From NCBI GenBank assembly GCA_903892635.1, contig CAITJH010000037.1, positions 1 through 52,281 of the forward strand: a DNA stretch of 52,281 nucleotides, written 5' to 3'. Below are positions 8,444-17,006 of the stretch, in pieces. The stretch is from an uncultured Actinomycetes bacterium (GTDB lineage Bacteria; Actinomycetota; Actinomycetes; S36-B12; UBA5976). Position 1 is the first letter of the stretch, and each line of letters begins with the position of its first letter. The notes under the pieces are model-generated. The model searched no databases. It saw only the letters and a program-made list of their open reading frames with translations, and had not been told where the DNA came from. The position numbers and the translations under genes are program-made.

Positions 8444-8905
8444 TTAAGACTCTGCAGGTGGTTGCGGCAACTGACACATTCGTTCCAGCCATAAGGCAAC
8501 GACGGAAGTGACTAGGCTCGCCACAACAGTGGCGCCACATATGACAACTCGATCAGCGGCCGCAGGCGATGCATAATTCACGATGTTCACAAACAGAACA
8601 CCCAAGTAAAAGCCGGAAGTTAAAGAGCCGACTCGTGAAGCAGCCATCGCAAGCGCAGCAGTGCGTGCAGCAACTAATGGATGCAATCTATGCGCAATAT
8701 TTTCAGGTTTCATTCGCTGTCGAACCATCAGAGTCCACACAACTAATGTGAGTGCGAGCAACACCATCGTTAATGGAACAAGCCACGATATGTTGAGTTC
8801 CATTCCATACCAGTTCACCCATAAGCGAGCTAGTGACCAACCAAATACCGTGGTCAATACGCCAAGTGCAACTAACAATGACCACTTAGTCGGCGCAAGA
8901 TTCAT
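8444..8905 (-). CDS. DUF3180 family membrane protein
   Basis: A 153-residue protein with four predicted helices (about 8-28, 40-62, 95-115, 122-143). It matches the actinobacterial DUF3180 family usually found just after folK. Conserved-looking features are the ARLWVNWYG segment and HPLVAARTAALAMAASRVGS. Its start overlaps the folK stop by 4 nt, so it is the last gene of the ftsH-fol operon. The function is unknown; position alone links it to folate genes or cell-envelope functions. Confidence 0.8.
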   Translation of the reverse strand: MNLAPTKWSLLVALGVLTTVFGWSLARLWVNWYGMELNISWLVPLTMVLLALTLVVWTLMVRQRMKPENIAHRLHPLVAARTAALAMAASRVGSLTSGFYLGVLFVNIVNYASPAAADRVVICGATVVASLVTSVVALWLERMCQLPQPPAES

Positions 8906-9405
8906 TCTTTACCTCCGGACATTTGGGTTTGGCTTAACCACACTCCGTCGGTTTCAAGTTGAGAAAGACACTCGCTCACTGTTCCGTGCCCAGGTATCTG
9001 GCAATCGGGATCAATTGTTGACCAAGGCACAAGAACAAATGCTCGTTCGTAGGCGCGTGGATGTGGAAGCGTCAAAGTCTCATCGTCAATAACCTGATCA
9101 CCAACTACGATCAAATCAATATCAAGTGTCCGTGCGCCCCAACGCACCTCTCTTGTTCGATTATGCGCATTCTCAATGTCGTGTGCATAGCGAAGCAGTT
9201 CATGTGGATCAAGATGTGATTCAGCAGTGACAACTGCGTTGAGATAATTATCTTGCTCAGGTCCACCCACAGGTTCGGTTTCATAAAGTGCTGAGACATT
9301 TTCAATTTCAATTCCAGCACTTGCGCGCAAGGCTTGGATCGCTTCTTCAATGTGTGCTCGACGATCTCCGAGATTTGAGCCGAGTGCAAAGACTACGTGG
9401 GTCAT
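8902..9405 (-). CDS. folK: 2-amino-4-hydroxy-6-hydroxymethyldihydropteridine pyrophosphokinase
   Basis: A 167-residue HPPK. It has the N-terminal FALGSNLGDR motif, the ALYETEPVGG loop, and the signature RWGARTLDIDLI followed by LTLPHPRAYERAFVL, whose Asp pair binds the two magnesium ions. It transfers pyrophosphate from ATP to 6-hydroxymethyl-7,8-dihydropterin, the step before dihydropteroate synthase in folate synthesis. It overlaps folB upstream and the DUF3180 gene downstream by 4 nt each. Confidence 0.95.
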   Translation of the reverse strand: MTHVVFALGSNLGDRRAHIEEAIQALRASAGIEIENVSALYETEPVGGPEQDNYLNAVVTAESHLDPHELLRYAHDIENAHNRTREVRWGARTLDIDLIVVGDQVIDDETLTLPHPRAYERAFVLVPWSTIDPDCQIPGHGTVSECLSQLETDGVWLSQTQMSGGKE

Positions 9406-9758
9406 GGTAGCTCTCGAGTAACACTCACATTTGTGAAATCTGCATCGATCGGAGCATGCGGCTTATTGACTGTGACTAAGACGCGCTGAACTCCCTCACG
9501 AGCCAATACTTTCTGGCCGATGTGATCCGCAAGTTTTTCTATCAGGTCAAATCGTTCTTGTGTCACCGACGTGACGACATCTTCAGCAATTAACGCGTAG
9601 TTGATTGTGTCCGCAACATCGTCACTCTTGACCGCTTTATCGAAATTGGTTTCAACGACAACATCAATAATAAATTCTTGGCCATTAACTTTTTCATGCT
9701 CAAGCACACCGTGATAGCCAAAAGCTCGCACTCCGTCGAGATGAATAACATCAGGCAT
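9402..9758 (-). CDS. folB: Dihydroneopterin aldolase
   Basis: A 118-residue FolB of normal length. It has HLDGVRAFGYHGVLEHEK at the N-terminus (substrate Glu/His region) and a catalytic-lysine region VNKPHAPIDADF near the C-terminus. It converts 7,8-dihydroneopterin to 6-hydroxymethyl-dihydropterin and glycolaldehyde. Its start lies inside the end of folP (8-nt overlap) and its stop overlaps folK, so translation is coupled. Confidence 0.94.
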   Translation of the reverse strand: MPDVIHLDGVRAFGYHGVLEHEKVNGQEFIIDVVVETNFDKAVKSDDVADTINYALIAEDVVTSVTQERFDLIEKLADHIGQKVLAREGVQRVLVTVNKPHAPIDADFTNVSVTRELP

Positions 9759-10608
9759 GGTGGCGTCCTAACCGTTCAACAACTTCAATGGCATCTCTGG
9801 ATGCTCGGACATCATGAACGCGTACTGCCCATGCACCCGCTAATGCGAAATAAGTCGATAGTGCTGTCGTTGCTGCTTCGCGACCAGCCATGTCACGAAG
9901 TTCACCTGAATCATTGGCTAGTAGTTCACCAAGGAATTTCTTGCGCGAAACACCCCACAGCACGGGAAGTTCGAGTTCATCCAGAATTTCAAGTTCTTGA
10001 ATGATTGGCCAATTTTGTTGTGTAGTTTTCGCAAACCCAATACCTGGATCAATCACAATACGATCGCGTGCGATACCCGCATGAACAGCTTGGCTCACTT
10101 GTTCACTAATTTCGGCAGCAACATCCCGAGCTACATCGTCGTACTCCGTGAGTTGTGCCATGACGTTTGAATGGCCACGCCAATGCATAAGAACAAAAGG
10201 CTTTTCAATACTCGCAACATACGGAAGCATCGCAGGATCAGCTTTGCCACCACTAATGTCGTTAACGATTGCTGCACCGCAGTCAACACATGCCTTGGCA
10301 ACTTCGGCACGCATTGTGTCGATGCTGACAACAATGTCATCAGCCACTAATGCTTCTACTACTGGCAATACTCGAGCAAGTTCTTCATCAAGTGAAATTC
10401 GATCTGATCCTGGTCGAGTTGACTCACCACCAATGTCAACAATGTCCGCACCATGATTGGCCATTGCTCGACCGTGCTCGATTGCTATCGATGTGTCGTG
10501 GAAAAGTCCACCATCACTGAAAGAATCAGGAGTGACATTGAGAACACCCATAACCAAAGTGCGATCTAGAGCGCTTAAGTGGCTCGGTAAGCCTTGCGGG
10601 TGAAACAT
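9751..10608 (-). CDS. folP: Dihydropteroate synthase
   Basis: A 285-residue TIM-barrel DHPS. It has the two family signatures: MGVLNVTPDSFSDGG near residue 20 and DIGGESTRPGS near 58. Further conserved parts are SIDTMRAEVA, NDISGG, DPGIGFAKT and the SRKKF phosphate-binding loop. It condenses p-aminobenzoate with hydroxymethyl-dihydropterin pyrophosphate and is the sulfonamide target. It lies 5 nt downstream of folE and overlaps folB. Confidence 0.95.
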   Translation of the reverse strand: MFHPQGLPSHLSALDRTLVMGVLNVTPDSFSDGGLFHDTSIAIEHGRAMANHGADIVDIGGESTRPGSDRISLDEELARVLPVVEALVADDIVVSIDTMRAEVAKACVDCGAAIVNDISGGKADPAMLPYVASIEKPFVLMHWRGHSNVMAQLTEYDDVARDVAAEISEQVSQAVHAGIARDRIVIDPGIGFAKTTQQNWPIIQELEILDELELPVLWGVSRKKFLGELLANDSGELRDMAGREAATTALSTYFALAGAWAVRVHDVRASRDAIEVVERLGRHHA

Positions 10609-10613
10609 TCCGA

Positions 10614-11225
10614 CTACTTATTGTTGATCAGTGCCATTGCTTCGCTGCGAGTTGCAGCATCGCGAAGTTGTCCACGAACTGCAGATGTGACAGTAGTTGC
10701 ACCAGGCTTGCGAACGCCACGCATTGACATGCACATGTGTTCGCATTCAATGACAACAATGACACCGCGTGGATTCAAAATCTTGACCATCGCATCAGCG
10801 ATCTGTGTTGTTAAGCGCTCTTGAACTTGTGGACGCTTCGCATACAAATCCACTAGACGCGCAAGCTTTGAAAGCCCTGTGATCTGTCCGGTCTCACTAG
10901 GGATGTATCCAACATGCGCAACACCATGGAATGGAACGAGGTGATGTTCGCATGTTGAATGAACTTCAATATCTTTAACGACAACCATTTCGTCGTGACC
11001 TAAAGAAAACGTTGTGGTCAGAACTTCTTCGGCTGTCATATGCAAGCCACTGAAGATTTCAGCGTATGCCTTGGCCACGCGCTTCGGGGTATCCTGCAAA
11101 CCTTCACGATCTGGGTCATCGCCAATACCGATAAGGATTTCACGAACGGCTGCTTCAATTCGTGCAGCATCAAATGCTGCAATTGCAGGAGGTTCGTTCA
11201 TTTCCTCGATGGGGTTTATGCTCAC
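10614..11225 (-). CDS. folE: GTP cyclohydrolase I
   Basis: A 203-residue FolE of type IA. Zinc ligands are visible in [12 protein letters not shown] and [26 protein letters not shown] and the [22 protein letters not shown] segment are typical. It opens GTP to 7,8-dihydroneopterin triphosphate, the first step of folate synthesis. Its start overlaps the ftsH stop by 4 nt, the ftsH-folE-folP-folB-folK order common in actinobacteria. Confidence 0.95.
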   Translation of the reverse strand: MSINPIEEMNEPPAIAAFDAARIEAAVREILIGIGDDPDREGLQDTPKRVAKAYAEIFSGLHMTAEEVLTTTFSLGHDEMVVVKDIEVHSTCEHHLVPFHGVAHVGYIPSETGQITGLSKLARLVDLYAKRPQVQERLTTQIADAMVKILNPRGVIVVIECEHMCMSMRGVRKPGATTVTSAVRGQLRDAATRSEAMALINNK

Positions 11226-13183
11226 GCTTCATCCTGAGTTTCAGGTGTGATGTCAACGCCTTGGGTCGACTCAACACTTGCAACTGAGGCAGGAACTTCA
11301 ACCGGTGGACGATCACTTGGTGTGCGTCGGGTTGAGCCAGTCCACGCCGGACGATTTCCGCGACGCTTTAGTGGCTCGAAAATTGTAGCCACCTGTTCAC
11401 GATCCAAGGTTTCTTTGTCAAGAAGCTCAAGTACCAATGCATCGAGTACGTCACGATTTTCCGCAAGGATTTCGTACGCTTCATGGTGAGCAACATCGAT
11501 GAAGCCGCGAACTTCTTCATCGATTGCTGCAGCAACTTCTTCCGAGTAATCGCGCTGGTGACCCATGTCGCGACCAAGGAATACTTCTCCATCAGCCTTG
11601 CCGTAACGAATAGCGCCAAGGCGCTCGGTCATGCCGTATTGCATAACCATCTTGCGCGCTACGGATGTTGCCTTTTCAATGTCGTTACTTGCACCAGTTG
11701 TTGGATCATGGAAAACCATTTCCTCGGCGGCGCGTCCACCCAGCATGTACGCGAGTTGGTCGAGCATCTCGCTTCGAGTGTTTGAATACTTATCTGATTC
11801 CGGAAGAACCATGGTGTAGCCGAGAGCGCGTCCGCGAGGCAAAATCGTAATCTTGTGCACTGGATCAGTATTTGGCAATGCAGCAGCAACAAGAGCATGG
11901 CCACCTTCGTGATACGCAGTAATCAATCGTTCATGATCACTCATCACTCGAGTGCGCTTTTGTGGGCCAGCGATAACACGATCAATAGATTCATCAAGAA
12001 TTGCATTCGTGATGAGCTTCTCGCCATTACGCGCAGTCAACAATGCTGCTTCGTTCAAAACGTTTGCTAGATCTGCGCCAGTGAAGCCAGGTGTACGACG
12101 AGCTACGGCCATCAAGTCCACGTCGTCAGCAATTGGCTTGCCCTTTGCATGAACCTCGAGCACATTTTTACGTCCCACGAGATCTGGAACATCAACCGCG
12201 ATTTGACGATCGAAGCGACCAGGACGCAACAATGCTGGATCAAGAATGTCAGGACGGTTGGTTGCTGCAATCAGAATGACACCAGCGTTGACGTCAAAGC
12301 CATCCATCTCGACCAACATCTGGTTAAGAGTCTGTTCACGTTCGTCGTGACCGCCACCGAGACCGGCGCCACGATGACGACCAACAGCATCAATTTCGTC
12401 GATAAAGATAATGGCTGGAGCATTTGTTTTGGCTTGTTCGAACAAATCGCGTACGCGACTAGCACCAACACCAACAAACATTTCTACGAAGTCAGAACCA
12501 GAGATTGAAAAAAATGGAACACCTGCTTCGCCAGCAACCGCACGAGCAAGCAGAGTCTTTCCAGTTCCAGGAGGTCCATAAAGAAGGACACCCTTTGGAA
12601 TTTTCGCACCAAGTGCTTGGAATCGCGCAGGTTCCTTCAGGAAGTCTTTGATTTCATGAAGTTCTTCAACGGCCTCGTCCGCGCCAGCAACATCAGCAAA
12701 AGTTGTCTGGGGCATATCTTTAGTAATCATCTTGGCTTTGGATTTACCAAAGGACATGATGCGGCCGCCGCCTTGCATTTGGCCCATGAAGAAGAATAAA
12801 AGTCCGAGTAGGAAAACTACTGGAAGGAACGACATCAGCAAGCTCGTCAGAAGAGACTCGTGCGGCACAACAACGTTGTAGCCACCAGTTAGACCGCCGC
12901 TTGCGTGCTGCTTGTCTAGCATCGTGACAAGTTCAGGGCCCTGACCATCAACGTAGTCCGAAATGACCTTTGTGTTGTCTTTCAAGGTGAGTTGAAGTGT
13001 CTGATCCTTATCAACCAAGATCGCAGACTTTGCTTCGCCAGCCTGAAGATGCTGAATGGTTTGCCATGTATCGATCTTTTTGACCGAATTGGAACCAGTC
13101 AGCACATTGCTGCCAACGAGCATGACGCCGATTGCGATGCCGATCCACATCAGTGGAGAGCGGAACAAGTTCTTGATTTTCAT
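11222..13183 (-). CDS. ftsH: ATP-dependent zinc metalloprotease FtsH
   Basis: A membrane AAA+ protease. From the chosen start it has 653 residues, with helices at about 10-28 and 112-134, Walker A GPPGTGKT (203-210), Walker B IIFIDEID (about 258-265), the second region of homology [21 protein letters not shown] (split over 307-327), and the zinc site HEGGH (425-429). The frame extends upstream to 13285 (34 more residues), but homologues start near [10 protein letters not shown], and a TAATAAT -10-like box lies inside that extension, so the ATG at 13183 is preferred. It degrades misassembled membrane proteins. The usual hpt/tilS genes are not upstream here. Confidence 0.95.
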   Translation of the reverse strand: MKIKNLFRSPLMWIGIAIGVMLVGSNVLTGSNSVKKIDTWQTIQHLQAGEAKSAILVDKDQTLQLTLKDNTKVISDYVDGQGPELVTMLDKQHASGGLTGGYNVVVPHESLLTSLLMSFLPVVFLLGLLFFFMGQMQGGGRIMSFGKSKAKMITKDMPQTTFADVAGADEAVEELHEIKDFLKEPARFQALGAKIPKGVLLYGPPGTGKTLLARAVAGEAGVPFFSISGSDFVEMFVGVGASRVRDLFEQAKTNAPAIIFIDEIDAVGRHRGAGLGGGHDEREQTLNQMLVEMDGFDVNAGVILIAATNRPDILDPALLRPGRFDRQIAVDVPDLVGRKNVLEVHAKGKPIADDVDLMAVARRTPGFTGADLANVLNEAALLTARNGEKLITNAILDESIDRVIAGPQKRTRVMSDHERLITAYHEGGHALVAAALPNTDPVHKITILPRGRALGYTMVLPESDKYSNTRSEMLDQLAYMLGGRAAEEMVFHDPTTGASNDIEKATSVARKMVMQYGMTERLGAIRYGKADGEVFLGRDMGHQRDYSEEVAAAIDEEVRGFIDVAHHEAYEILAENRDVLDALVLELLDKETLDREQVATIFEPLKRRGNRPAWTGSTRRTPSDRPPVEVPASVASVESTQGVDITPETQDEA

Positions 13184-13214
13184 AAGTAGTGAAATAACTC
13201 CCAAACGAGTACGA

Positions 13215-13221
13215 ATTATTA
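13215..13221 (-). promoter_or_regulatory. Possible -10 region of the ftsH-fol operon
   Basis: TAATAAT on the minus strand lies 31 nt before the chosen ftsH ATG. TTGTTG lies about 16-17 nt further upstream. It falls inside the longer version of the ftsH reading frame and so argues for the shorter protein. Confidence 0.35.
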
Positions 13222-13323
13222 CGGTACTACCCATCACCAACAAGCGCGAAACCATTTCGTTGCTGGTGAACGGCACAAAATGCACTTAGAGCGGAAATCA
13301 CCTATTCATAAGGGTTTTTTGCC

Positions 13324-13329
13324 TATTGT
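13324..13329 (+). promoter_or_regulatory. Putative leaderless -10 box
   Basis: TATTGT is followed by 6 nt and the GTG start at 13336, as expected for a leaderless transcript. Confidence 0.4.
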
Positions 13330-13335
13330 GTAAGG

Positions 13336-13629
13336 GTGATCTTCAAGGCAGTTTTGGACGCTCGTCCCTACCCCGAACCAACGCTGACCAGCGAGCAATG
13401 GGGTGAACTAGCTCCACGCCAGATCCGACTCTCGGATTTATCCACTATCCGAAGCACCTTGGATTTGAACTTGCTCTTGGCGAGCGACTCCACCTTCTTT
13501 GGCGACCTCTTCGCACACGTTGTTCGCTACAACGGACAGCTGTATTTAGAGGATGGGTTGCATCGTGCAGTTCGAGCGGCGCTGCAAGGCCGTACCTCAT
13601 TGCATGCGCGGGTTCACGAAATTCTCTAA
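13336..13629 (+). CDS. Small conserved actinobacterial protein, ParB/antitoxin-like
   Basis: A 97-residue protein starting at GTG. I recognise the family from actinobacterial genomes by RPYP near the start, PPRQIRL-type segment (here APRQIRLSDL), DSTFFGDLFAHVVRYNG and the end YLEDGLHRAVRAALQGR. It is sometimes labelled as a VapB-type antitoxin, but no toxin gene is next to it. The DGLHRAVRAAL end resembles the substrate-binding G-x-R-x-x-A of ParB-like folds. The function is unknown. Its stop codon overlaps that of the convergent ABC-transporter ATPase gene. A TATTGT box 6 nt before the start suggests a leaderless mRNA. Confidence 0.75.
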   Translation: MIFKAVLDARPYPEPTLTSEQWGELAPRQIRLSDLSTIRSTLDLNLLLASDSTFFGDLFAHVVRYNGQLYLEDGLHRAVRAALQGRTSLHARVHEIL

Positions 13630-14369
13630 AGTCGTCCGGCTTCGTGCACGCGCTTAAGAAACTCTTTTGTTTGCGGTAACTGCGGATCAGAAATTACTTG
13701 TGTTGCTGAGCCGCGTTCAACGATGCGACCTGATTCCAAGAAACACACTTCATCAGCAACTTGCGTAGCAAATCCCATTTCATGAGTTGCTAAAACCATT
13801 GTCATTCCGTCTTGCTTCAAGTCCCGAACGATAGACAAGACTTCATTAACTAAAACAGGGTCGAGCGCTGATGTCACTTCATCAAGAAGCAATACTCGAG
13901 GTCGAACTGCGATGGATCGAATAATTGCAACACGTTGTTGTTGCCCACCCGAAAGGCGATCAGGAAACTGATTGGCCTTGTCTGCTAATCCAAAACGCGT
14001 CAATAGTTCGATTGCCTTGTGCCGAGCTTCATCTTTTTCAAGACCGTGAACTTTAATCGGTGACAAAGTGATGTTATCGAGCACTGTCATGTGTGGAAAA
14101 AGATTAAAGGACTGGAACACCATTCCAAGTCGGCGACGAACAACATCTACATCGATGTGAGGATCAGAAATTTCTTCACCGTCCAAATGGATGGAACCAT
14201 CGTCGATTTCATCGAGCAAATTTATGCATCGCAACAACGTCGATTTTCCAGAACCCGAGGCACCGATGAGAACCGTCGCGGTATGTTCTGGAACTGAAAG
14301 CGATAAATCTTCGAGAACAACTTCGGAACCAAAACATTTACGAACATTATTTACTTCTAGAACGTTCAT
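13626..14369 (-). CDS. Polar amino-acid ABC transporter, ATP-binding protein
   Basis: A 247-residue ABC ATPase of the GlnQ/HisP type. It has Walker A GASGSGKST, the Q-loop VFQSFNLFPHMTV, signature LSGGQQQRVAI, Walker B VLLLDEVTSALD (DEV instead of the usual DEP) and the H-loop ATHEMGFA. It overlaps the permease stop by 4 nt and powers the transporter encoded with the permease and binding protein. All three genes lie behind a SAM-IV riboswitch, so methionine or another sulfur amino acid is the likely substrate. Confidence 0.92.
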   Translation of the reverse strand: MNVLEVNNVRKCFGSEVVLEDLSLSVPEHTATVLIGASGSGKSTLLRCINLLDEIDDGSIHLDGEEISDPHIDVDVVRRRLGMVFQSFNLFPHMTVLDNITLSPIKVHGLEKDEARHKAIELLTRFGLADKANQFPDRLSGGQQQRVAIIRSIAVRPRVLLLDEVTSALDPVLVNEVLSIVRDLKQDGMTMVLATHEMGFATQVADEVCFLESGRIVERGSATQVISDPQLPQTKEFLKRVHEAGRL

Positions 14370-15259
14370 GCCGCACCTTGAGCATTCTGTCGCGCAATTG
14401 AGCGAAGCAAAGTGCGATCTGTGTATCGCGTTAGTGGAATCGTGATGCAGAGAAATAGAACTGAAGCAACAACGTACGGCGTGTAGTTGAAGGTTCGCGA
14501 TGCTTCAATTTGCGCAGCGCGAACCGCGTCAATCACGCCCAAGATTGATACCAATCCTGTGTCCTTCAATAATGCAACTAAGTCATTGAGTAGTGGCGGG
14601 ATCACACGCTTGACTGCTTGCGGCAAAACTACATAACGCAGAGTTTGAGACTGACTCAAACCAAGTGATCGAGCGGCGGCGCGCTGACTCGGGTGAACAG
14701 ACAGAATGCCACTTCGCAAAACTTCGGCAACGTACGCAGAATAGGTCAAGACAACAGCAATCGTTCCCAAGACAAGAACGCTTGATGTTAGGCCATGAAT
14801 ACGAAGTGCTGGAACACCGAAACCGATCAGCAAAATGACAAGCAGCAGCGGGACACCGCGAAAAATATCTACGTAGACCGTTGCCAAAATTCGAAAAGGT
14901 GTCAGAGCTGCGGATCGCGAAGTTCGAAGTAATGCCAATGTCATGGCAATAATTCCAATTGCAATCGAAGCAATTATCGTCAACATGATGTTGGTCAAAA
15001 TTCCGCGAGCTACGAGATGTAAAACTTTGCGACCATAGGACAAGTCAAAGAACGTTTCTTTAACGACTGTGAATCCAGGTGATGTCACTACAGCAATAAC
15101 GAGAGCTCCAAGAACAACAACTGATGACAGTGTTGCGATCGCAATACGTTTACGAGCTAGTGATTTGCGTTGAGCAATGCGCTCGATCTCGCGTTGACTC
15201 GGAGACCACGACAAAGCCCGACCCACAGAAGCGTGGATCGGGCCGTCGTTGGTATTCAT
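14366..15259 (-). CDS. Polar amino-acid ABC transporter, permease
   Basis: A HisM/GlnP-type permease of 297 residues from the chosen ATG at 15259, 17 nt after the binding-protein stop. A longer frame to 15316 would overlap that gene and adds no conserved sequence. After a soluble N-terminus come about six helices (roughly 45-65, 92-116, 130-150, 165-190 and two near the end). The EAA loop is AARSLGLSQSQTLRYVVLPQAVK. It forms the channel of the importer, probably as a homodimer since no second permease is present. Confidence 0.92.
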   Translation of the reverse strand: MNTNDGPIHASVGRALSWSPSQREIERIAQRKSLARKRIAIATLSSVVVLGALVIAVVTSPGFTVVKETFFDLSYGRKVLHLVARGILTNIMLTIIASIAIGIIAMTLALLRTSRSAALTPFRILATVYVDIFRGVPLLLVILLIGFGVPALRIHGLTSSVLVLGTIAVVLTYSAYVAEVLRSGILSVHPSQRAAARSLGLSQSQTLRYVVLPQAVKRVIPPLLNDLVALLKDTGLVSILGVIDAVRAAQIEASRTFNYTPYVVASVLFLCITIPLTRYTDRTLLRSIARQNAQGAA

Positions 15260-15276
15260 GGTGTTAATTACACCAG

Positions 15277-16134
15277 TTACTTCAGTACAGGCGCACCTGC
15301 GGATGCACCTAGCCACTTATCAGCAAGTGCAGCAAGGGTTCCGTCAGCCTTGAGAGCGTCAACTGCCTTTGATACACAAGCGGTCAATGGGCTGTCCTTG
15401 GCTAGCAAGAGACCGAAGTTGTCACCTGTGCTGGTTGCAGGAAGTTGACCGACGATAACGCCGTTATCAATTTCTGCGGCTGTTAGGTAAAACGCTGTCG
15501 GAAGGTCGACAACGATTCCATCAATCTGACCGTTCTTTAGCGCAGCAACAGCAGCGGCATTGTCGTTAAATACTGATGGTGTCGCACCGATTTGGCTGGT
15601 GATGATGTCAACAGCAGTAGTTCCAACGCCAGCACCAAGCTTTGCGCCCTTGAGTTCGGCAAGTGTGGTTGCGCTAGCAATCTTGCTGCCCTTGATACTT
15701 ACAACTGCTTGTGGAGTTGTGTAGTAAGGGCTTGAGAAGTCAACAGCCTTTTTGCGATCGTCAGTGATTGTGTACTGCTGCAAGTTGAAATCGAAAGTCT
15801 TTGGACCTGGTGTGATTGCACCATCGAATGTGGTGCGTACCCATGTGACATCGGCATTGGCGTAACCAAGCTTGGTCGCAACAGCATAAGCAACTGCTGA
15901 TTCGAATCCGTTACCTGATTCTGGCTTGTCATCTTCTACCCATGGTGAATATGCAGGCTGACCAGTAGCAACAGTAAGTTTTCCTGCGGTCAAAGTCGTA
16001 AGACTTGCCTTGGTGCAGTCGCTAGCAGCTGATGCGCTTGCAGTTGTTGATGCGGTTGTTGATCCACATGCAGCCAATAGCGCAGCGGTTGCAGCAATTG
16101 CGAAGGCTGCCTTGTGTGTTTTGGTGAACTTCAC
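15277..16134 (-). CDS. Amino-acid ABC transporter substrate-binding lipoprotein
   Basis: An SBP family 3 protein. The signal peptide ends in the lipobox LLAACG, giving a lipid-anchored protein. An Ala/Ser/Thr linker is followed by the two-lobe binding domain with LTVATGQPAYSPWVEDD, FNLQQYTITDDRKKAVDFS and LKGAKLGAGVGTTAVDII. An ATG at 16140 abuts the AAGGAG Shine-Dalgarno sequence directly, whereas the GTG two codons later (16134) has a 6-nt spacing, so I take the GTG. Translation or transcription is probably controlled by the SAM-IV riboswitch in the leader. Confidence 0.92.
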   Translation of the reverse strand: MKFTKTHKAAFAIAATAALLAACGSTTASTTASASAASDCTKASLTTLTAGKLTVATGQPAYSPWVEDDKPESGNGFESAVAYAVATKLGYANADVTWVRTTFDGAITPGPKTFDFNLQQYTITDDRKKAVDFSSPYYTTPQAVVSIKGSKIASATTLAELKGAKLGAGVGTTAVDIITSQIGATPSVFNDNAAAVAALKNGQIDGIVVDLPTAFYLTAAEIDNGVIVGQLPATSTGDNFGLLLAKDSPLTACVSKAVDALKADGTLAALADKWLGASAGAPVLK

Positions 16135-16176
16135 GTTCATCTCCTTGTATTACATCGTGCATGTTCCAACATGGTT

Positions 16177-16190
16177 GGCCCATGTGGGCC
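16177..16190 (-). repeat. Inverted repeat GGCCC/GGGCC in the riboswitch leader
   Basis: Arms GGCCCA and TGGGCC separated by 2 nt lie between the riboswitch and the binding-protein start; a CCAAC/GTTGG hairpin overlaps just downstream. They may form part of the expression platform. No U-run follows, so control of translation is more likely than termination. Confidence 0.35.
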
Positions 16191-16208
16191 CAGTGTGGAC
16201 CCGCGCTT

Positions 16209-16306
16209 GCCACTGTTGTGGCCTGGTCTTCTCCGGGGGCACCCCATCGCGGTTTGCAAGGGTTGCCGGATAGCTAGCCGGGACTTGAAGCTATCGCTCT
16301 TGACCT
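16209..16306 (-). promoter_or_regulatory. SAM-IV-type (SAM-I clan) riboswitch
   Basis: On the minus strand the leader begins with GGTC (16305-16302), which pairs with GACC (16228-16225) as P1. Between them lie AGTCCCGGCTAGC, the core CCGGCAACCCTTGC, and CCGCGATGGGGTGCCCCCGG. After P1 comes the hairpin GCCAC-AACA-GTGGC. This order, with the GGCAACC core and GGGGTGCCCC hairpin, matches the SAM-IV (or SAM-I/IV variant) aptamer known from actinobacteria. It precedes the amino-acid transporter operon. A promoter immediately upstream would place transcription start just before P1. Confidence 0.88.
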
Positions 16307-16313
16307 GATGGAC

Positions 16314-16342
16314 AGCCTAGCAATTGGCACAGGTGTTGGAAA
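16314..16342 (-). promoter_or_regulatory. Promoter of the riboswitch-ABC transporter operon
   Basis: On the minus strand, TTTCCA (16342-16337) and TAGGCT (16319-16314) are 17 nt apart. Transcription would start about where the riboswitch P1 stem begins, which gives good mutual support. Confidence 0.5.
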
Positions 16343-16373
16343 ATCGGCCAACAGTAAGTGCAAGACTTATGCA

Positions 16374-16832
16374 GTGAACACTCATCAATATGACGAGGTC
16401 ATGGGGCAGGCCCTGGACCTAGCCCGTCACGCCCAAAACGCTGGCGATGTCCCAGTTGGCGCGCTCGTGTTGGATTCTGATGGTGCGGTTATTGGCACTG
16501 GATACAACACCCGCGAGGTTGACGGTGATCCGATGTCGCACGCTGAAGTTGTTGCAATGCGCGAGGCGGCCAGAGCGCTGGGCTCTTGGCGGCTCGATAA
16601 TTACACACTCGTTGTCACACTTGAACCGTGCACCATGTGTGCTGGCACTGCAGTACAGGCTCGCGTTGCAACAATCGTTTTTGGAGCCTTTGACGAAAAG
16701 GCTGGTGCTGTTGGATCGCTATGGGATGTCGTTCGAGATCGCAGACTTCCCCACCGACCACAGGTTGTCAGTGGAGTTCGCGCAGATGAATGCGCAACTG
16801 TATTGAGTGATTTCTTTAAGAATCAACGCTAG
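16374..16832 (+). CDS. tadA: tRNA-specific adenosine deaminase
   Basis: A CDA-fold deaminase that converts A34 to inosine in tRNA-Arg(ACG), a tRNA encoded at 29.2 kb. The zinc site and catalytic Glu are in SHAEVVAMREAA, and PCTMCAG supplies the two Cys ligands. The frame opens at 16308, but that stretch carries the divergent ABC-operon promoter and resembles no TadA sequence. The GTG at 16374 gives a normal 152-residue protein beginning MNTHQYDEVMGQALDLARHA. Met at 16401 is a further option. Confidence 0.92.
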   Translation: MNTHQYDEVMGQALDLARHAQNAGDVPVGALVLDSDGAVIGTGYNTREVDGDPMSHAEVVAMREAARALGSWRLDNYTLVVTLEPCTMCAGTAVQARVATIVFGAFDEKAGAVGSLWDVVRDRRLPHRPQVVSGVRADECATVLSDFFKNQR

Positions 16833-16844
16833 TTCTTCCTGCAT

Positions 16845-16873
16845 TTCGCAGGACCTTTAAATGTCGGTAAAGT
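16845..16873 (+). promoter_or_regulatory. Probable promoter of tRNA-Ser
   Basis: TTCGCA and TAAAGT are 17 nt apart, and the -10 ends 7 nt before the tRNA. A TCCTGC/GCAGGA hairpin (16837-16853), possibly the tadA terminator, overlaps the -35. Confidence 0.4.
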
Positions 16874-16880
16874 TGTCAAC

Positions 16881-16970
16881 GGTGTCGTGTCCGAGCGGCC
16901 AAAGGAGCACGCCTCGAAAGCGTGTGAGGGTGCAAGCCCTCCGTGGGTTCAAATCCCACCGGCACCGCCA
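16881..16970 (+). tRNA. tRNA-Ser (anticodon CGA)
   Basis: The acceptor arm GGTGTCG pairs with CGGCACC. The anticodon loop reads CT-CGA-AA within the CACGC/GCGTG stem, so the tRNA reads UCG codons. A long class II variable arm (GAGGGTGCAAGCCCTC) and the T arm GTGGGTTCAAATCCCAC are present. The 3' CCA is encoded at 16968-16970. Confidence 0.95.
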
Positions 16971-16974
16971 TTTG

Positions 16975-17001
16975 AAATTTGCGTTCAGCAAATTAATTTC
17001 A
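16975..17001 (+). terminator. Possible terminator between tRNA-Ser and pntB
   Basis: AATTTGC and GCAAATT form a 7-bp stem around GTTCA, extended by a GAAA/TTTC match. The U-tract is weak. It would serve the convergent tRNA-Ser and pntB transcripts. Confidence 0.35.
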
Positions 17002-17006
17002 ATGAG

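Noticed and set aside
13184..13285. Longer FtsH N-terminus starting at 13285.
   Set aside because: The extra 34 residues are unlike FtsH proteins, and a -10-like TAATAAT lies within.
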